The notes: generated from the letters alone by a model not told the origin. A DNA stretch of 64,000 nt from Methylobacterium sp. 17Sr1-1 (GCF_003173775.1 NZ_CP029552.1:4777001-4841000), one strand, 5' to 3'; numbered from the stretch's first letter, positions 35,485 through 45,331 are shown. Made by a program: numbers and translations.

Positions 35485-36729
35485 CTACCCCCGCAATGCC
35501 CGCTCGATCAGCCCCGCCGCCGCGAGCGCCCGTCCGTCGTCGCCGAACCGGGCGATCACCTGCACCCCGACCGGTAGGCCGGCGGAGGTCCGGTCGACCG
35601 GCAGGGTGACGCAGGGCACGCCCATCAGGGTCCAGAGCCGGTTGAAGCGCGAATCGCCCGTCTGGTCGAGGCCGGCCGGCGCGGAGCCTGGCGCCGCGTA
35701 GGTCAGGAGCACGTCGAAGCCGTTCTCGGAAAAAACGTCCTTCAGGCCGCGGCGGGCGTGGTGGGCGGTGCGGCGGGCGGCATCGTAGGCAGCGGTCTCG
35801 ATGGCTTGCGCCGCGTCGAGGGCGGCGCGCAGGCGCGGCGGCAGGGCGTCGCGGTGGGCGGCGTATTCCCAGGCGAGCGCCTGGCGCGCCTCGTAGTCCT
35901 GGATCGTCCCGTGCGCCGCGAAGGCCTCGCCGAACGGAGCCGGCAGGACGAGGTCGCGGATCGTCGCGCCGGCCCCCTCGGCCGCGCGCGCCGCCCGGGC
36001 CAGCGCCGCCTCCGCCTCCGGCTCGGGGGCGGCGCAGAAGTCCTGGCGCAGGATCCCGATCCGGGGCGGGCCGACGTCGCCGGTGCGCGCGATGGCCGGC
36101 CGGTCGGCGAGCAGCGCGAGCGCGTGGGCGGCGTCGGCGACGCCCGCCGCGAACAGGCCGAGCGTGTCGAGGGCCCAGGAGTAGCACTTCACTCCCACCG
36201 TCGGCAGCAGCCGGAACGACGGCTTGACCCCGACGACGCCGCAGAACGCCGCCGGGCGGATGATCGAGCCGCCGGTCTGGGTGCCGAGCGCCAGCGGCAG
36301 CATCCCGGCCGCCACCGCGGCGGCCGACCCCGCCGAGGAGCCGCCGGGGGTGTGCCCGGGATTGTGCGGGTTGCGGGTCGCGGTGGGATCGAGGAAGGCG
36401 AAGGGCGTGGTGGTGGTCTTGGCCAGCGGCACCGCGCCGAGGGTCTTCAGCCGCGCCACCACCGGCGCGTCGGCGCGCGGGCGCCAATTCCCGTAGATCG
36501 GGGAACCCATGGTGGTCGGCAGGTCGGCGGTGTCGATGATGTCCTTGATCCCGACCGCGATGCCGGCGAGCGGGCCCTTCGCCGCGACGGCGGGGGCGGG
36601 ATCGACGCAGACCAGGGCGCCGATCTCCGGCTCGCGGGCGGCGATCGCCTCGCGCACGAGGCCGACCGCCCCCTCGGGCGTCAGCCGGCCGGCATCGATT
36701 CGGGCGCAGAGGTCGAGGAGCGAGAGCAT
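35485..36729 (-). CDS. Amidase signature family protein
   Basis: 414 residues. The amidase signature Ser-cis-Ser-Lys triad is present: Lys in GIAVGIKDIID, the glycine/serine-rich GGSSAGSAAAVAAGMLPLAL, and the nucleophilic Ser in TQTGGSIIRPAAFCG. The family hydrolyses amides ranging from small nitrile-derived amides to Glu-tRNA(Gln). The lack of GatB/GatC neighbours argues against gatA. The start is placed at the ATG at 36729 (MLSLLDLCARID); an in-frame ATG at 36777 would add 16 residues. It is convergent with the GGDEF-EAL gene and divergent from lptB. Confidence 0.88.
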   Translation of the reverse strand: MLSLLDLCARIDAGRLTPEGAVGLVREAIAAREPEIGALVCVDPAPAVAAKGPLAGIAVGIKDIIDTADLPTTMGSPIYGNWRPRADAPVVARLKTLGAVPLAKTTTTPFAFLDPTATRNPHNPGHTPGGSSAGSAAAVAAGMLPLALGTQTGGSIIRPAAFCGVVGVKPSFRLLPTVGVKCYSWALDTLGLFAAGVADAAHALALLADRPAIARTGDVGPPRIGILRQDFCAAPEPEAEAALARAARAAEGAGATIRDLVLPAPFGEAFAAHGTIQDYEARQALAWEYAAHRDALPPRLRAALDAAQAIETAAYDAARRTAHHARRGLKDVFSENGFDVLLTYAAPGSAPAGLDQTGDSRFNRLWTLMGVPCVTLPVDRTSAGLPVGVQVIARFGDDGRALAAAGLIERALRG

Positions 36730-36939
36730 CGGGCCGTCCGGGCGGGAGGAGTCGGATGAACGACTTTGTAAGCGCATTGTGGCGGTGTGTTCCAGGACAC
36801 GAAGTGGATCTCGCGCGCGTTGCGGCCGGGGCCCGGCTTCGGCTAAACCGGCGCCGTTCACCCGCCGCACGGCCGCCTGGGGCGGATCAGGCCGACGCGG
36901 CGGGGCGCCGGGAACCCGGCATCCTTCGCGAGTGAGCCC

Positions 36940-37824
36940 GTGACCTTTCCCTCCGCCCTGCCCCTGCAAGCTCAAGCAACCCGGACGCCTGCCATGCCCG
37001 CCCCCCGGGCCGTCTCGCGCCTCGGGCGCCTGTTCGGCCGTGGGCGCAGGGCCGACGCCCTGGCGGTGGAGCAGGACGGCGCCGCCGACGGGTTCGGCGG
37101 GCCCGGCATCCTGGCGGTGGCCGGGCTCAAGAAGAGCTACGGCGCCCGCACCGTCGTGCACGATGCCGGCCTGACCGTGCGCAACGGCGAGGCGGTCGGC
37201 CTGCTCGGCCCCAACGGCGCCGGCAAGACGACGATCTTCTACATGATCACCGGCCTGGTCTCGGCCGATCGCGGCACGATCAGCCTCGACGGCCAGGAGA
37301 TCACCCGGCTGCCGATGTACCAGCGGGCGCGCCTCGGCATCGGCTACCTGCCGCAGGAGGCCTCGATCTTCCGCGGCCTCAACGTCGAGGACAACATCCG
37401 GGCGGTGCTCGAGGTGGTCGAGCCCGACCGCAAGGCCCGCGAGCGCAAGCTCGATTCGCTCCTCGAGGAGTTCAACATCACCCGCCTGCGCAAGTCGCCC
37501 TCGATCGCGCTCTCGGGCGGCGAGCGGCGGCGCTGCGAGATCGCCCGGGCGCTCGCCTCCTCGCCCTCCTTCATGCTGCTCGACGAGCCCTTCGCGGGCA
37601 TCGACCCGATCGCGGTCGGCGACATCCAGGAACTGGTGATGCACCTCAAGGGCCGCGGCATCGGCGTGCTCATCACCGACCACAACGTGCGCGAGACGCT
37701 CGGCCTGATCGACCGGGCCTACATCGTCCATTCCGGCCGCATCCTCACCGAGGGCACGCCCGACGAGATCGTGGCGAACGAGGACGTGCGGCGGCTGTAC
37801 CTGGGTGAGGATTTCCGGCTGTAG
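36940..37824 (+). CDS. lptB: LPS export ABC transporter ATP-binding protein LptB
   Basis: 294 residues. Walker [36 protein letters not shown] (LptB-typical), the signature [15 protein letters not shown], Walker [17 protein letters not shown] and the His of [10 protein letters not shown] are intact. It powers lipopolysaccharide extraction by LptFGC at the inner membrane. The N-terminus has about 50 extra residues compared with E. coli LptB (241). The GTG at 36940 and an ATG at 36994 are both possible starts. lptC and lptA, often just upstream in proteobacteria, are not present; an amidase gene lies there instead. Confidence 0.93.
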   Translation: MTFPSALPLQAQATRTPAMPAPRAVSRLGRLFGRGRRADALAVEQDGAADGFGGPGILAVAGLKKSYGARTVVHDAGLTVRNGEAVGLLGPNGAGKTTIFYMITGLVSADRGTISLDGQEITRLPMYQRARLGIGYLPQEASIFRGLNVEDNIRAVLEVVEPDRKARERKLDSLLEEFNITRLRKSPSIALSGGERRRCEIARALASSPSFMLLDEPFAGIDPIAVGDIQELVMHLKGRGIGVLITDHNVRETLGLIDRAYIVHSGRILTEGTPDEIVANEDVRRLYLGEDFRL

Positions 37825-37910
37825 GATATTTTCTCCGACGAAGCGGATGCCGCTCCAGGGGATAAAATGCTGCGAAATCGAGAATCTCGTGCGTCGATCA
37901 TGGCGCTCCC

Positions 37911-38097
37911 CCTTTCCGGGCCCGGAACGGGCCTGCACGACTGAAACGAAGTGGAAGGAGATCCGGGATCCAGTACAAGAACTCGCGAAGCGACCGTATG
38001 TTTGCGACGTTGCAACAAGCAGAGCCGCTTCGCGGCACTTCCTGTGCTGGTTCCCGGATCTCCTTCCGCTGACGCTCAGTCGTCCGGGAAAGGGGAG
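37911..38097. repeat. Palindromic repeat, family B copy 2 (inverted relative to copy 1)
   Basis: The right arm (about 38051-38097) is nearly identical to arm 2 of the copy at 4824-4867; the left arm is degenerate and carries extra bases. An interior block, GCAGAGCCGCTTCGCGGCAC, is the reverse complement of one inside copy 1. A related piece (CCGACGAAGCGGATGCCGCT) near 37836 resembles family F. This element fills much of the 633-bp gap between lptB and rpoN; the rest (38098-38457) shows no gene and presumably holds the rpoN promoter. Confidence 0.8.
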
Positions 38098-38457
38098 TGG
38101 CTTATGAAAGACCGTTCGGCAGCATGAAGTCCTTCCACATCGTGTGCCGTGTCACGCTGAGATCGGATGCATTCTAGGCGATTGCGGACTGGTGGATTTA
38201 AGGCTTTTCGCGATCTTCACTTGTCCGAAAATTGCAGATTCAAGTGACCTTGCGTCGATCCGCCCCCTCTTGAGTGGTAACGCTCTTTTCCACTGGCGCA
38301 CGGCCCTGCCCTGCGCCACCCTCGCGCGCAGCCGGCCACGCCCTCACGATCGCTTTGACGCGTGACACGCTTCGGTTTAAAGCTGCTGTCAGATGTCTGA
38401 AGCAAGACTTGTGCCGACCCCGGTCGAAGCCGGGGCGTCGCATGGCGGGGCTGGCTG

Positions 38458-40011
38458 ATGGGATTGCTGCAACGGCTCGAGATGCGCCAGGGCCAGGCCC
38501 TGGTGATGACGCCGCAACTCCTGCAGGCGATCAAGCTTCTGCAACTGTCCCACCTCGACCTCGCGGCCTACGTCGATGCGGAGCTGGAGCGCAACCCGCT
38601 CCTGGAGCGGGCCGAGATCGAGGCGCCGGAGCCGGGCGACTCCCGCGGCGAGGCGTCCGACTCGGGTGGCGACGGCGACGGGTTCGACAGCGAGGGCGGG
38701 GCCGAGCCCTGGCTCGCCCACGACCTCAACCCGAGCCGCAGCGAGATCGAGGGCGACCTCGGCACCCGCCTCGACAACGTGTTTCCGGATGACGGCCCGG
38801 TCGGCCGCGAGGCGCCGGCGGCGGGCGGGGAGGGCCTGTCTCTCACCCCGGCGCCCTGGAGCGGCAGCGGCGGCAGCTTCGACGGCGAGGCGCCGGATTT
38901 CGAGGCGACGCTGACCGCCGAATCCTCGCTGCACGACCACCTCTCGGCCCAGCTCGACATCGCCACCCGCGATCCGGTCGAGCGCCTGGTCGGCGGCTTC
39001 CTGGTCGATGCCATCGACGAGGCCGGCTACCTGCGCGAGGATCTCTCCGCCCTCGCCGAGCGCCTCGGCGTCGGTCTTCCGGTCGTCGAGCGGGTGCTGG
39101 GCCTCGTCCAGGGCTTCGACCCGTCCGGCGTCGGCGCCCGCGACCTCGCCGAGTGCCTGGCGATCCAGCTGCGCGAGCAGGACCGGTTCGATCCGGCGAT
39201 GCAGGCGCTGGTCTCGCGCCTCGACCTCGTCGCCAAGCGCGACTTCTCCGGTTTGCGCCGCCTGTGCGGGGTCGACGAGGAGGACCTCGCCGACATGCTG
39301 TCGGAGCTGCGCCGCCTCGACCCCAAGCCCGGCCGCGCCTTCGGCGCCGGCCCGGTCGAGGTGCTGGTGCCGGACGTGTTCGTGCGCCCGGCCCCGGACG
39401 GCTCCTGGCTCGTCGAGCTCAACAGCGAGGCGCTCCCCCGGGTCCTGGTCAACCAGAGCTACTACGCCACCGTCTCGCGCGGGGCGGCGACCGACACCGA
39501 CAAGGCCTTCCTGTCGGAATGCCTGCAGACCGCCAACTGGCTCACCCGCAGCCTGGAGCAGCGCGCCCGCACCATCCTGAAGGTGGCGAGCGAGATCGTG
39601 CGCCAGCAGGACGGGTTCTTCGTCAACGGCGTCGCCCACCTGCGGCCGCTCAACCTGAAGACCGTCGCCGACGCCATCGGCATGCACGAATCCACCGTCT
39701 CGCGGGTGACCTCGAACAAGTCGATCGGCACCAGTCGCGGCACCTTCGAGATGAAGTACTTCTTCACCGCGGCGATTCCCGGGGCGGCGGGCGCGGCCGC
39801 CCATTCCTCGGAAGCCGTGCGCCACCGCATCAAGCAGCTCATCGACGGCGAGACCGCCGACGACGTCCTGTCGGACGACGCCCTGGTGCAGCGCCTGCGC
39901 GGCGAGGGCGTCGACATCGCCCGCCGCACCGTGGCGAAGTACCGGGAATCCCTGCGCATCCCGTCCTCGATCGAGCGCCGGCGCGAGCGCGCGGCGATGC
40001 CGGCGCGCTGA
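38458..40011 (+). CDS. rpoN: RNA polymerase sigma-54 factor
   Basis: 517 residues. The Gln/Leu-rich activator region at the N-terminus (RLEMRQGQALVMTPQLLQAI) is followed by an acidic linker (about 50-160), the core-binding domain, a helix-turn-helix (TVADAIGMHESTVSRVTSNK) and the RpoN box ARRTVAKYRE near the C-terminus. All diagnostic regions are intact. It directs transcription of nitrogen, carbon-storage and other enhancer-dependent genes. It sits in the classic lptB-rpoN-hpf-ptsN order, but 633 bp separate it from lptB. Confidence 0.97.
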   Translation: MGLLQRLEMRQGQALVMTPQLLQAIKLLQLSHLDLAAYVDAELERNPLLERAEIEAPEPGDSRGEASDSGGDGDGFDSEGGAEPWLAHDLNPSRSEIEGDLGTRLDNVFPDDGPVGREAPAAGGEGLSLTPAPWSGSGGSFDGEAPDFEATLTAESSLHDHLSAQLDIATRDPVERLVGGFLVDAIDEAGYLREDLSALAERLGVGLPVVERVLGLVQGFDPSGVGARDLAECLAIQLREQDRFDPAMQALVSRLDLVAKRDFSGLRRLCGVDEEDLADMLSELRRLDPKPGRAFGAGPVEVLVPDVFVRPAPDGSWLVELNSEALPRVLVNQSYYATVSRGAATDTDKAFLSECLQTANWLTRSLEQRARTILKVASEIVRQQDGFFVNGVAHLRPLNLKTVADAIGMHESTVSRVTSNKSIGTSRGTFEMKYFFTAAIPGAAGAAAHSSEAVRHRIKQLIDGETADDVLSDDALVQRLRGEGVDIARRTVAKYRESLRIPSSIERRRERAAMPAR

Positions 40012-40155
40012 ACGCAGCGGCCACTCCTCCTCTGACGCAACTGAGCCGGCTTCGTTGACTTCGCGTCCGGGCGTTCTTAGCTCTTGAGGGCTGGCCCTCG
40101 CGCCGGAGACGTCCCCGGAGCCAGGGTCGACGAACAACGAGACCGGAGGGAGCTG

Positions 40156-40773
40156 ATGGCAGCGTTGCGCGTGTCGGGTCGCGGCGTGGATCTCGGGGAG
40201 GCCCTGAGAACCCGGGTGGAGGAGCGGATCTCTGCCGCCCTCGCCAAGTACTTCGACGGTGCCTATCACGGTCACGTGACGGTCGGCCGGGACGGCAGCG
40301 CCTATCGCACCGACTGCGTGCTGCACCTGCCCTCGGGCATCACCCTGGAGGCCTCGGGCGCCGCCCACGACGCGAATGCGAGCTTCGACCAGACCGCCGA
40401 GCGGATCGAGAAGCGCCTGCGCCGCTACAAGCACCGCCTCAAGGCCCATCCGAACGGCCACGCCAAGGGCGCGGCGGTGGACGGTGTCCTCGGAAACGGG
40501 GCCCTGCGGAGCGACGACACCGCCGTGATGGAGGCGGCCTACTCGGTCATGGAATCGCCCGAGGAGGATACCGGCGAGCACCCGCCGATCATCGCCGAGA
40601 GCACCCGCACCCTGCACCGGCGCACGGTGAGCGAGGCGGTCGTGGAGCTCGATCTCACCGGTGTCCCCGTTCTCGTCTTCGTTCACGCTGGAACCGAGCG
40701 GGTCAACGTCGTATATCGTCGGGGCGACGGCGCGATCGGGTGGATCGATCCGCCGGAACGCGGCACTCCGTGA
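40156..40773 (+). CDS. hpf: Long-form ribosome hibernation promoting factor
   Basis: 205 residues. The N-terminal HPF/YfiA domain (about residues 1-100, with FDQTAERIEKRLRRYKHRL) binds the 30S decoding centre. The C-terminal dimerisation domain (about 145-205; LDLTGVPVLVFVHAGTERVNVVYRR) makes this the long form that pairs 70S ribosomes. GGAGGGAGCTG precedes the ATG at 40156. It lies between rpoN and ptsN, and sigma-54 or stationary-phase control is plausible but not visible. Confidence 0.95.
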   Translation: MAALRVSGRGVDLGEALRTRVEERISAALAKYFDGAYHGHVTVGRDGSAYRTDCVLHLPSGITLEASGAAHDANASFDQTAERIEKRLRRYKHRLKAHPNGHAKGAAVDGVLGNGALRSDDTAVMEAAYSVMESPEEDTGEHPPIIAESTRTLHRRTVSEAVVELDLTGVPVLVFVHAGTERVNVVYRRGDGAIGWIDPPERGTP

Positions 40774-40864
40774 GCAGGGCTAACCCCCTGTCGCGGAAGG
40801 CCTCCGGTCCTGGAACAAGTGCGGGGCGCCTGTCGCGCTCCCCGCCGATGAGGCAGCGGTCTCG

Positions 40865-41329
40865 ATGCCATTGCTGGAATTCCTGAAGCCGGAGGCGGTC
40901 CTCCCGGCGCTGCGTGCGCAGGGGAAGAAGCAGGTTCTGCAGGAGCTGGCCGCCCAGGCGGCCCGCCACCTGCCGGGCCTGGACGAGCGCGAGATCTTCG
41001 AGACGCTGCTCCAGCGCGAACGCCTCGGCTCGACCGGCATCGGCGAGGGCGTGGCGATCCCGCACGGCAAGCTGCCGGGGCTCGACACGCTGTTCGGCCT
41101 GATGGCCCGCCTCGAGCGCCCGGTCGATTTCGAGGCCCTGGACGGCCAGCCGGTCGACATCGCCTTCCTGCTGCTCGCCCCCGAGGGCGCCGGCGCCGAT
41201 CACCTGAAGGCGCTCGCCCGGGTCGCCCGGGTGCTGCGCGAGCCCGGCATCATCGACCGCATCCGCGCCGCCCGCGACGCCGACGCGCTCTACGCCCTCC
41301 TGACCCAGTCCCCCGCGCAGGCGGCGTGA
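40865..41329 (+). CDS. ptsN: Nitrogen regulatory PTS EIIA protein
   Basis: 154 residues of the PTS EIIA-2 fold. The phosphorylatable histidine is at about residue 67 in GVAIPHGKLPGL, and the ETLLQRERLGSTGIGEG segment is diagnostic of EIIA-Ntr. It receives phosphate from NPr and regulates potassium uptake, nitrogen and stress responses rather than sugar transport. It closes the lptB-rpoN-hpf-ptsN block and is followed after two bases by a small secreted protein gene. Confidence 0.95.
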   Translation: MPLLEFLKPEAVLPALRAQGKKQVLQELAAQAARHLPGLDEREIFETLLQRERLGSTGIGEGVAIPHGKLPGLDTLFGLMARLERPVDFEALDGQPVDIAFLLLAPEGAGADHLKALARVARVLREPGIIDRIRAARDADALYALLTQSPAQAA

Positions 41330-41331
41330 CG

Positions 41332-41649
41332 ATGCGGATCGTTCTCTGCGCGGCGACGGTCCTCGTCGTCGCCTCCAGCGGCGCGCGCGCCACCGACGGC
41401 ACCTGCGCCCGCGATCTCCTGGTGGCGCAATCCTCGCAGAAGATGGCGATCGAGCGCCTGGAGACCGTCGGCGACGGCGAGGCCGACCGCTGCCGCGGCT
41501 GGCGCCAGCACGTCGACACGATGCGCCGTGCCGCCACCGTCTACGGCCGCTGCCTCTCGGGCGCGGAGCGCAGCGAGCGCCTGGCCCAGGTGCAGGGCTC
41601 CGAGAAGGAGTTTTCGGAGCTGCTGCGGAGCCGCTGCAAGGGGCGGTAG
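41332..41649 (+). CDS. Small secreted hypothetical protein downstream of ptsN
   Basis: 105 residues with a signal peptide (MRIVLCAATVLVVASSGARA, cut near residue 20) and four cysteines in the mature part (GTCARD, DRCRGW, GRCLSG, SRCKGR), likely two disulfides. The mature region is predicted helical and charged. The ATG is 2 bp after the ptsN stop, so it is probably in the same transcript. No known family is recognised. Confidence 0.7.
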   Translation: MRIVLCAATVLVVASSGARATDGTCARDLLVAQSSQKMAIERLETVGDGEADRCRGWRQHVDTMRRAATVYGRCLSGAERSERLAQVQGSEKEFSELLRSRCKGR

Positions 41650-41724
41650 GCGGGCTTCAGGACCATCTTGCGGCTTCAAGGCTCTGCCTCGGAGCCTGGC
41701 AGGGTTGACGCCCGACCTTTTTCT

Positions 41725-41780
41725 CACCCTCCGCGTCATTCCGGGCTCCGCTGCGCGGCCCCGGAATGACGCGGAGGGTG
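41725..41780. repeat. Palindromic repeat, family A copy with 21-bp arms
   Basis: CACCCTCCGCGTCATTCCGGG (41725-41745; 21 bases) and its exact complement (41760-41780) flank a 14-base GC-rich loop. The element lies between the convergent ptsN-operon and RND permease genes and could terminate both. It shares the GTCAT(C/T)CCGGG core with the other family A copies. Confidence 0.85.
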
Positions 41781-41869
41781 TCAATTTTGCAGGAGCAAAC
41801 CGGCAGCGTCTCGTGTTGTGGCGCCGCTCCTCACACTGGAGGATCGGCGCCACCGACGGGAGTAGCTCC

Positions 41870-44800
41870 TCACGCCACCTCGACGACGCGCTCCTCCACC
41901 ACCGCTTCGTGCCCGCCATGCTGCTTCAGCGGGCGGTTGCCGGTAAGCCGCCGCAGCAGCACGTAGAAGACCGGGGTGAGGAACAGCCCGAAGGCCGTCA
42001 CGCCGATCATGCCGGAAAAGACCGCCACGCCCATGGCGCGGCGCATCTCCGAGCCGGCGCCCGTGGCGGTGACGAGGGGCAGCACGCCCATGATGAAGGC
42101 CATCGAGGTCATCAGGATCGGGCGCAGCCGCAGGCGGCTCGCCTCGATCGCCGCCTGGACCGGCGTCCGGCCGGCGAATTCCAGCTCCCGGGCGAATTCG
42201 ACGATCAGGATCGCGTTCTTGGCCGACAACCCGACCAGCACGATGAGGCCGATCTGCGTGAAGACGTTGTTGTCGCCCGACGACAGCCAGACCCCGGTCA
42301 TTGCCGCGAGCAGGCCCATCGGCACGATCAAGAGGATCGCCAGCGGCAAAGCGAGGCTCTCGTACTGCGCCGCCAGAACCAGGAAGACGAGGAGCAGCGC
42401 CAGCGGAAACACCCACACGCCCGAATTCCCGGCGATGAACTCCTGGTAGGTGAGATCGGTCCACTCGAAGGAAAAGCCCCGCGGCAGGGTCTCGGCGGCG
42501 ATGCGGGCGGCGGCCTCCTGCGCCTGGCCGGACGAGAAGCCGGGAGCGGCACCCGCGTTGATGTCGGCGGAGAGGAAGCCGTTGTAGCGCATCGCCCGCT
42601 CGGGGCCGGCGGTCTGGCGCACGCGCAGGAGGGTCGAGAGCGGCACCATCTCGCCGGAGCCCGCCCGCACCTTGAGCAGGCCCACATCGTCGGAATGGGC
42701 ACGGAACGGGGCGTCGGCCTGGACCCTGACCGAGTAGGTGCGGCCGAAGCGGTTGAAGTCGTTGACGTAGAGCGATCCGAGATAGATCTGCAGCGTGTCG
42801 AATACGTCGGTGACCGGGATCTTGAGCTGGCGCGCCTTGGTCCGGTCGATATCCGCGAAGAGCTGCGGCACGTTCATCTGGAAGCTGGAGAACAACCCGG
42901 CGAGCTCGGGCGCCTGCGCGGCCTTCGCGAGGAAGGCCTTCGTGGCCTCGTTCAGCGCCTCGTAGCCGAGGCCGGCCCGGTCCTCGATCTGGAGCTTGAA
43001 CCCGCCGATCGTGCCGAGGCCGTTGACCGGCGGCGGCGGGAACATCGCGATGAACGCCTCGGGGATGGAGGCGTACTTCTTGTTCAGCGACATCGCGATG
43101 GCGGCGCCGCTCAAGCCCGGCCCTTTCCGCTCCTCGAAGGGCTTGAGGGTCGAGAACACGATCCCCGAATTCGAGGAGTTGGTGAAGCCGTTGATCGACA
43201 GCCCCGGGAAGGCGACCGCGCTCTCGACGCCGGGCTCCTTGAGGGCGATCTCGCTCATACGGCGGATCACCTCCTCGGTCCGGTCGAGGGTCGCGCCGTC
43301 GGGGAGCTGCGCGAAGCCGACGAGGTACTGCTTGTCCTGGCCCGGCACGAAGCCGCCGGGGATCTGGCGGAACAGCCCCACGGTCACGCCGACGAGGACG
43401 AGGTAGATCACCATCATCGCGCCTTTACGCGAGATGACGCCGCCGACGCCGCGTCCGTAGCCGTCCGAGGCCCGACCGAAGGCGCGGTTGAAGCGGCGGA
43501 AGAACCAGCCGAGCAGGGTGTCGAGGACCCGCGTGAGCTGGTCCTTCGGCGCGTGATGATCCTTCAGCAGCAGGGCCGAGAGGGCGGGGGACAGGGTCAG
43601 CGAGTTGATCGCCGAGATCACGGTCGAGATCGCGATGGTCAGCGCGAACTGCTTGTAGAACTGCCCCGTCAGGCCGCTGATGAAGGCGAGCGGCACGAAC
43701 ACCGCCACCAGCACCAGCGCGATGGCGATGATCGGCCCCGAGACCTCGCGCATCGCCTGGTAGCTGGCGTCGCGCGGCGACAGGCCGGCCTCGATGTTGC
43801 GCTCGACGTTCTCCACCACGACGATCGCGTCGTCGACGACGATGCCGATGGCGAGCACGAGGCCGAACAGGCTGAGCGCGTTGATCGAGAAGCCGAAGGC
43901 GTGCATCACCGCGAAGGTGCCGACGATCGAGACCGGCACGGCGAGCAGCGGGATGATCGAGGCCCGCCAGGTCTGGAGGAAGAGGATCACCACCAGGACG
44001 ACGAGGGCCACCGCCTCGAGCAGGGTGTGGATCACCGCCTCGATCGAGGCGCGCACGAACTGGGTGGGATCGTAGACGATCTGGTAGTCGATCCCCTCGG
44101 GCATGGTCTTCTTGATCTCCGCCATGGTCCGGCGGACCTCGTCGGAGATCTGGATCGCGTTCGAGCCGGGTGACTGCGAGATCGGGATCGCCACCGCCGA
44201 CTTGTTGTCGAGGAGCGAGCGCAGCGCGTAGTCCGAAGCGCCGAGCTCGATCCGGGCGATGTCGCGCAGGCGCGTGATCTCGCCATTCTCGCCGGTCTTG
44301 ACCACGATGTCGCCGAACTGCTCCTCGCTGGTCAGCCGCCCCTCGGCGTTGAGCGAGAGCTGGAGGTCGAGGCCGGGCACGGCCGGCGACGCGCCGATGA
44401 CGCCGGCCGCGGCCTCGACGTTCTGGGCCTGGATCTCGCGGACCACGTCGCCGGCCGACAGGCCGTGCTCGGCGACCTTCTGCGGGTCGAGCCAGATCCG
44501 CATCGCGTAATCGCCCGAGCCGAAGAGCTGCACCTGGCCGACGCCGTCGAGGCGGGCGAGCCGGTCCTTGATGTTGAGCACCGCGTAGTTGCGCAGGTAC
44601 GTCATGTCGTACCGACCGTTCGGCGAGACGAGGTGGACCACCATCGTCAGGTCGGGCGAGGACTTCACCGTGACGATGCCGAGCTGGCGCACGATCGCCG
44701 GCAGCCGCGGCTCGGCCTGCGAGACCCGGTTCTGCACCAGCTGCTGCGCCTTGTCGGGATCGGTGCCGAGGCGGAACGTGACGGTCAGCGTCATGATGCC

Positions 44801-45061
44801 GTCCGTCGTCGCCTGGCTCGACATGTAGAGCATGCCCTCGACGCCGTTGATCTGCTCCTCGATCGGCGTCGCCACGGTCTCGGCGATGACCTTGGGGTTG
44901 GCCCCCGGGAAGGTCGCCCGCACCACCACGGAAGGCGGCACCACGTCCGGGTACTCGGAGATCGGCATCGCGAACAGCGACAAAAGCCCGCCGATGAAGA
45001 TGAGCACCGAGAGCACGCCCGCGAAGATCGGGCGGTCGATGAAGAACTTGGAGAGGTTCAT
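41870..45061 (-). CDS. RND multidrug efflux permease, MexF/OqxB-like
   Basis: 1063-residue inner-membrane pump of the HAE1 family with 12 helices and two large periplasmic loops. The N-terminus MNLSKFFIDRPIFAGVLSVL and VVRATFPGANPKVIAETVA are close to MexF. The proton-relay Asp pair sits in helix 4 (GIVVDDAIVVVENVERN). It should export hydrophobic drugs, phenicols, quinolones or biocides with the adaptor encoded upstream. No outer-membrane factor gene is nearby, so it must borrow a TolC/OprN-type channel. A gap of 530 bp with palindromes separates it from the adaptor gene. Confidence 0.95.
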   Translation of the reverse strand: MNLSKFFIDRPIFAGVLSVLIFIGGLLSLFAMPISEYPDVVPPSVVVRATFPGANPKVIAETVATPIEEQINGVEGMLYMSSQATTDGIMTLTVTFRLGTDPDKAQQLVQNRVSQAEPRLPAIVRQLGIVTVKSSPDLTMVVHLVSPNGRYDMTYLRNYAVLNIKDRLARLDGVGQVQLFGSGDYAMRIWLDPQKVAEHGLSAGDVVREIQAQNVEAAAGVIGASPAVPGLDLQLSLNAEGRLTSEEQFGDIVVKTGENGEITRLRDIARIELGASDYALRSLLDNKSAVAIPISQSPGSNAIQISDEVRRTMAEIKKTMPEGIDYQIVYDPTQFVRASIEAVIHTLLEAVALVVLVVILFLQTWRASIIPLLAVPVSIVGTFAVMHAFGFSINALSLFGLVLAIGIVVDDAIVVVENVERNIEAGLSPRDASYQAMREVSGPIIAIALVLVAVFVPLAFISGLTGQFYKQFALTIAISTVISAINSLTLSPALSALLLKDHHAPKDQLTRVLDTLLGWFFRRFNRAFGRASDGYGRGVGGVISRKGAMMVIYLVLVGVTVGLFRQIPGGFVPGQDKQYLVGFAQLPDGATLDRTEEVIRRMSEIALKEPGVESAVAFPGLSINGFTNSSNSGIVFSTLKPFEERKGPGLSGAAIAMSLNKKYASIPEAFIAMFPPPPVNGLGTIGGFKLQIEDRAGLGYEALNEATKAFLAKAAQAPELAGLFSSFQMNVPQLFADIDRTKARQLKIPVTDVFDTLQIYLGSLYVNDFNRFGRTYSVRVQADAPFRAHSDDVGLLKVRAGSGEMVPLSTLLRVRQTAGPERAMRYNGFLSADINAGAAPGFSSGQAQEAAARIAAETLPRGFSFEWTDLTYQEFIAGNSGVWVFPLALLLVFLVLAAQYESLALPLAILLIVPMGLLAAMTGVWLSSGDNNVFTQIGLIVLVGLSAKNAILIVEFARELEFAGRTPVQAAIEASRLRLRPILMTSMAFIMGVLPLVTATGAGSEMRRAMGVAVFSGMIGVTAFGLFLTPVFYVLLRRLTGNRPLKQHGGHEAVVEERVVEVA

Positions 45062-45193
45062 GCCGCCCTCCGGGGGCGCGAGGGATCCTGGAGGCGGCAG
45101 CCGCCTCATGCGTCAGGATGAAGGGGAGTCGCGGGATCCCCTCTCCAGGCGATGCCGGGCTTGCCAGAGATCCTTGCCCGGTATCGCTGCAAG

Positions 45194-45331
45194 GTGTGGG
45201 AGAGGGGTAGGGGTGAGGGTGTGACGGTTCAGGATCAAGCACTGATCGGGGTGCTGGGACCGGAACGATCCGAGTTCTACTCGGCAGCGTAGCACCTTCA
45301 CCCCTGGCCCCTCTCCCACACGGGAGAGGGG
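45194..45331. repeat. Palindromic repeat, family D copy 2
   Basis: Arms at 45194-45216 and 45298-45321 are inverted copies with one indel. The right end (45308-45331) also folds on itself as CCCCTCTCCC-ACAC-GGGAGAGGGG, the inverse of the hairpin at 9105-9128. It lies inside the RND operon gap between adaptor and permease. Confidence 0.78.

Noticed and set aside
35485..36729. Amidase as GatA, subunit of the Glu-tRNA amidotransferase
   Set aside because: No gatB or gatC is adjacent, and the protein is shorter than typical GatA (about 485 residues).
41528..44173. An 881-codon plus-strand frame opposite the RND permease
   Set aside because: It is a GC-driven shadow; the minus-strand protein matches MexF-type pumps along its whole length.
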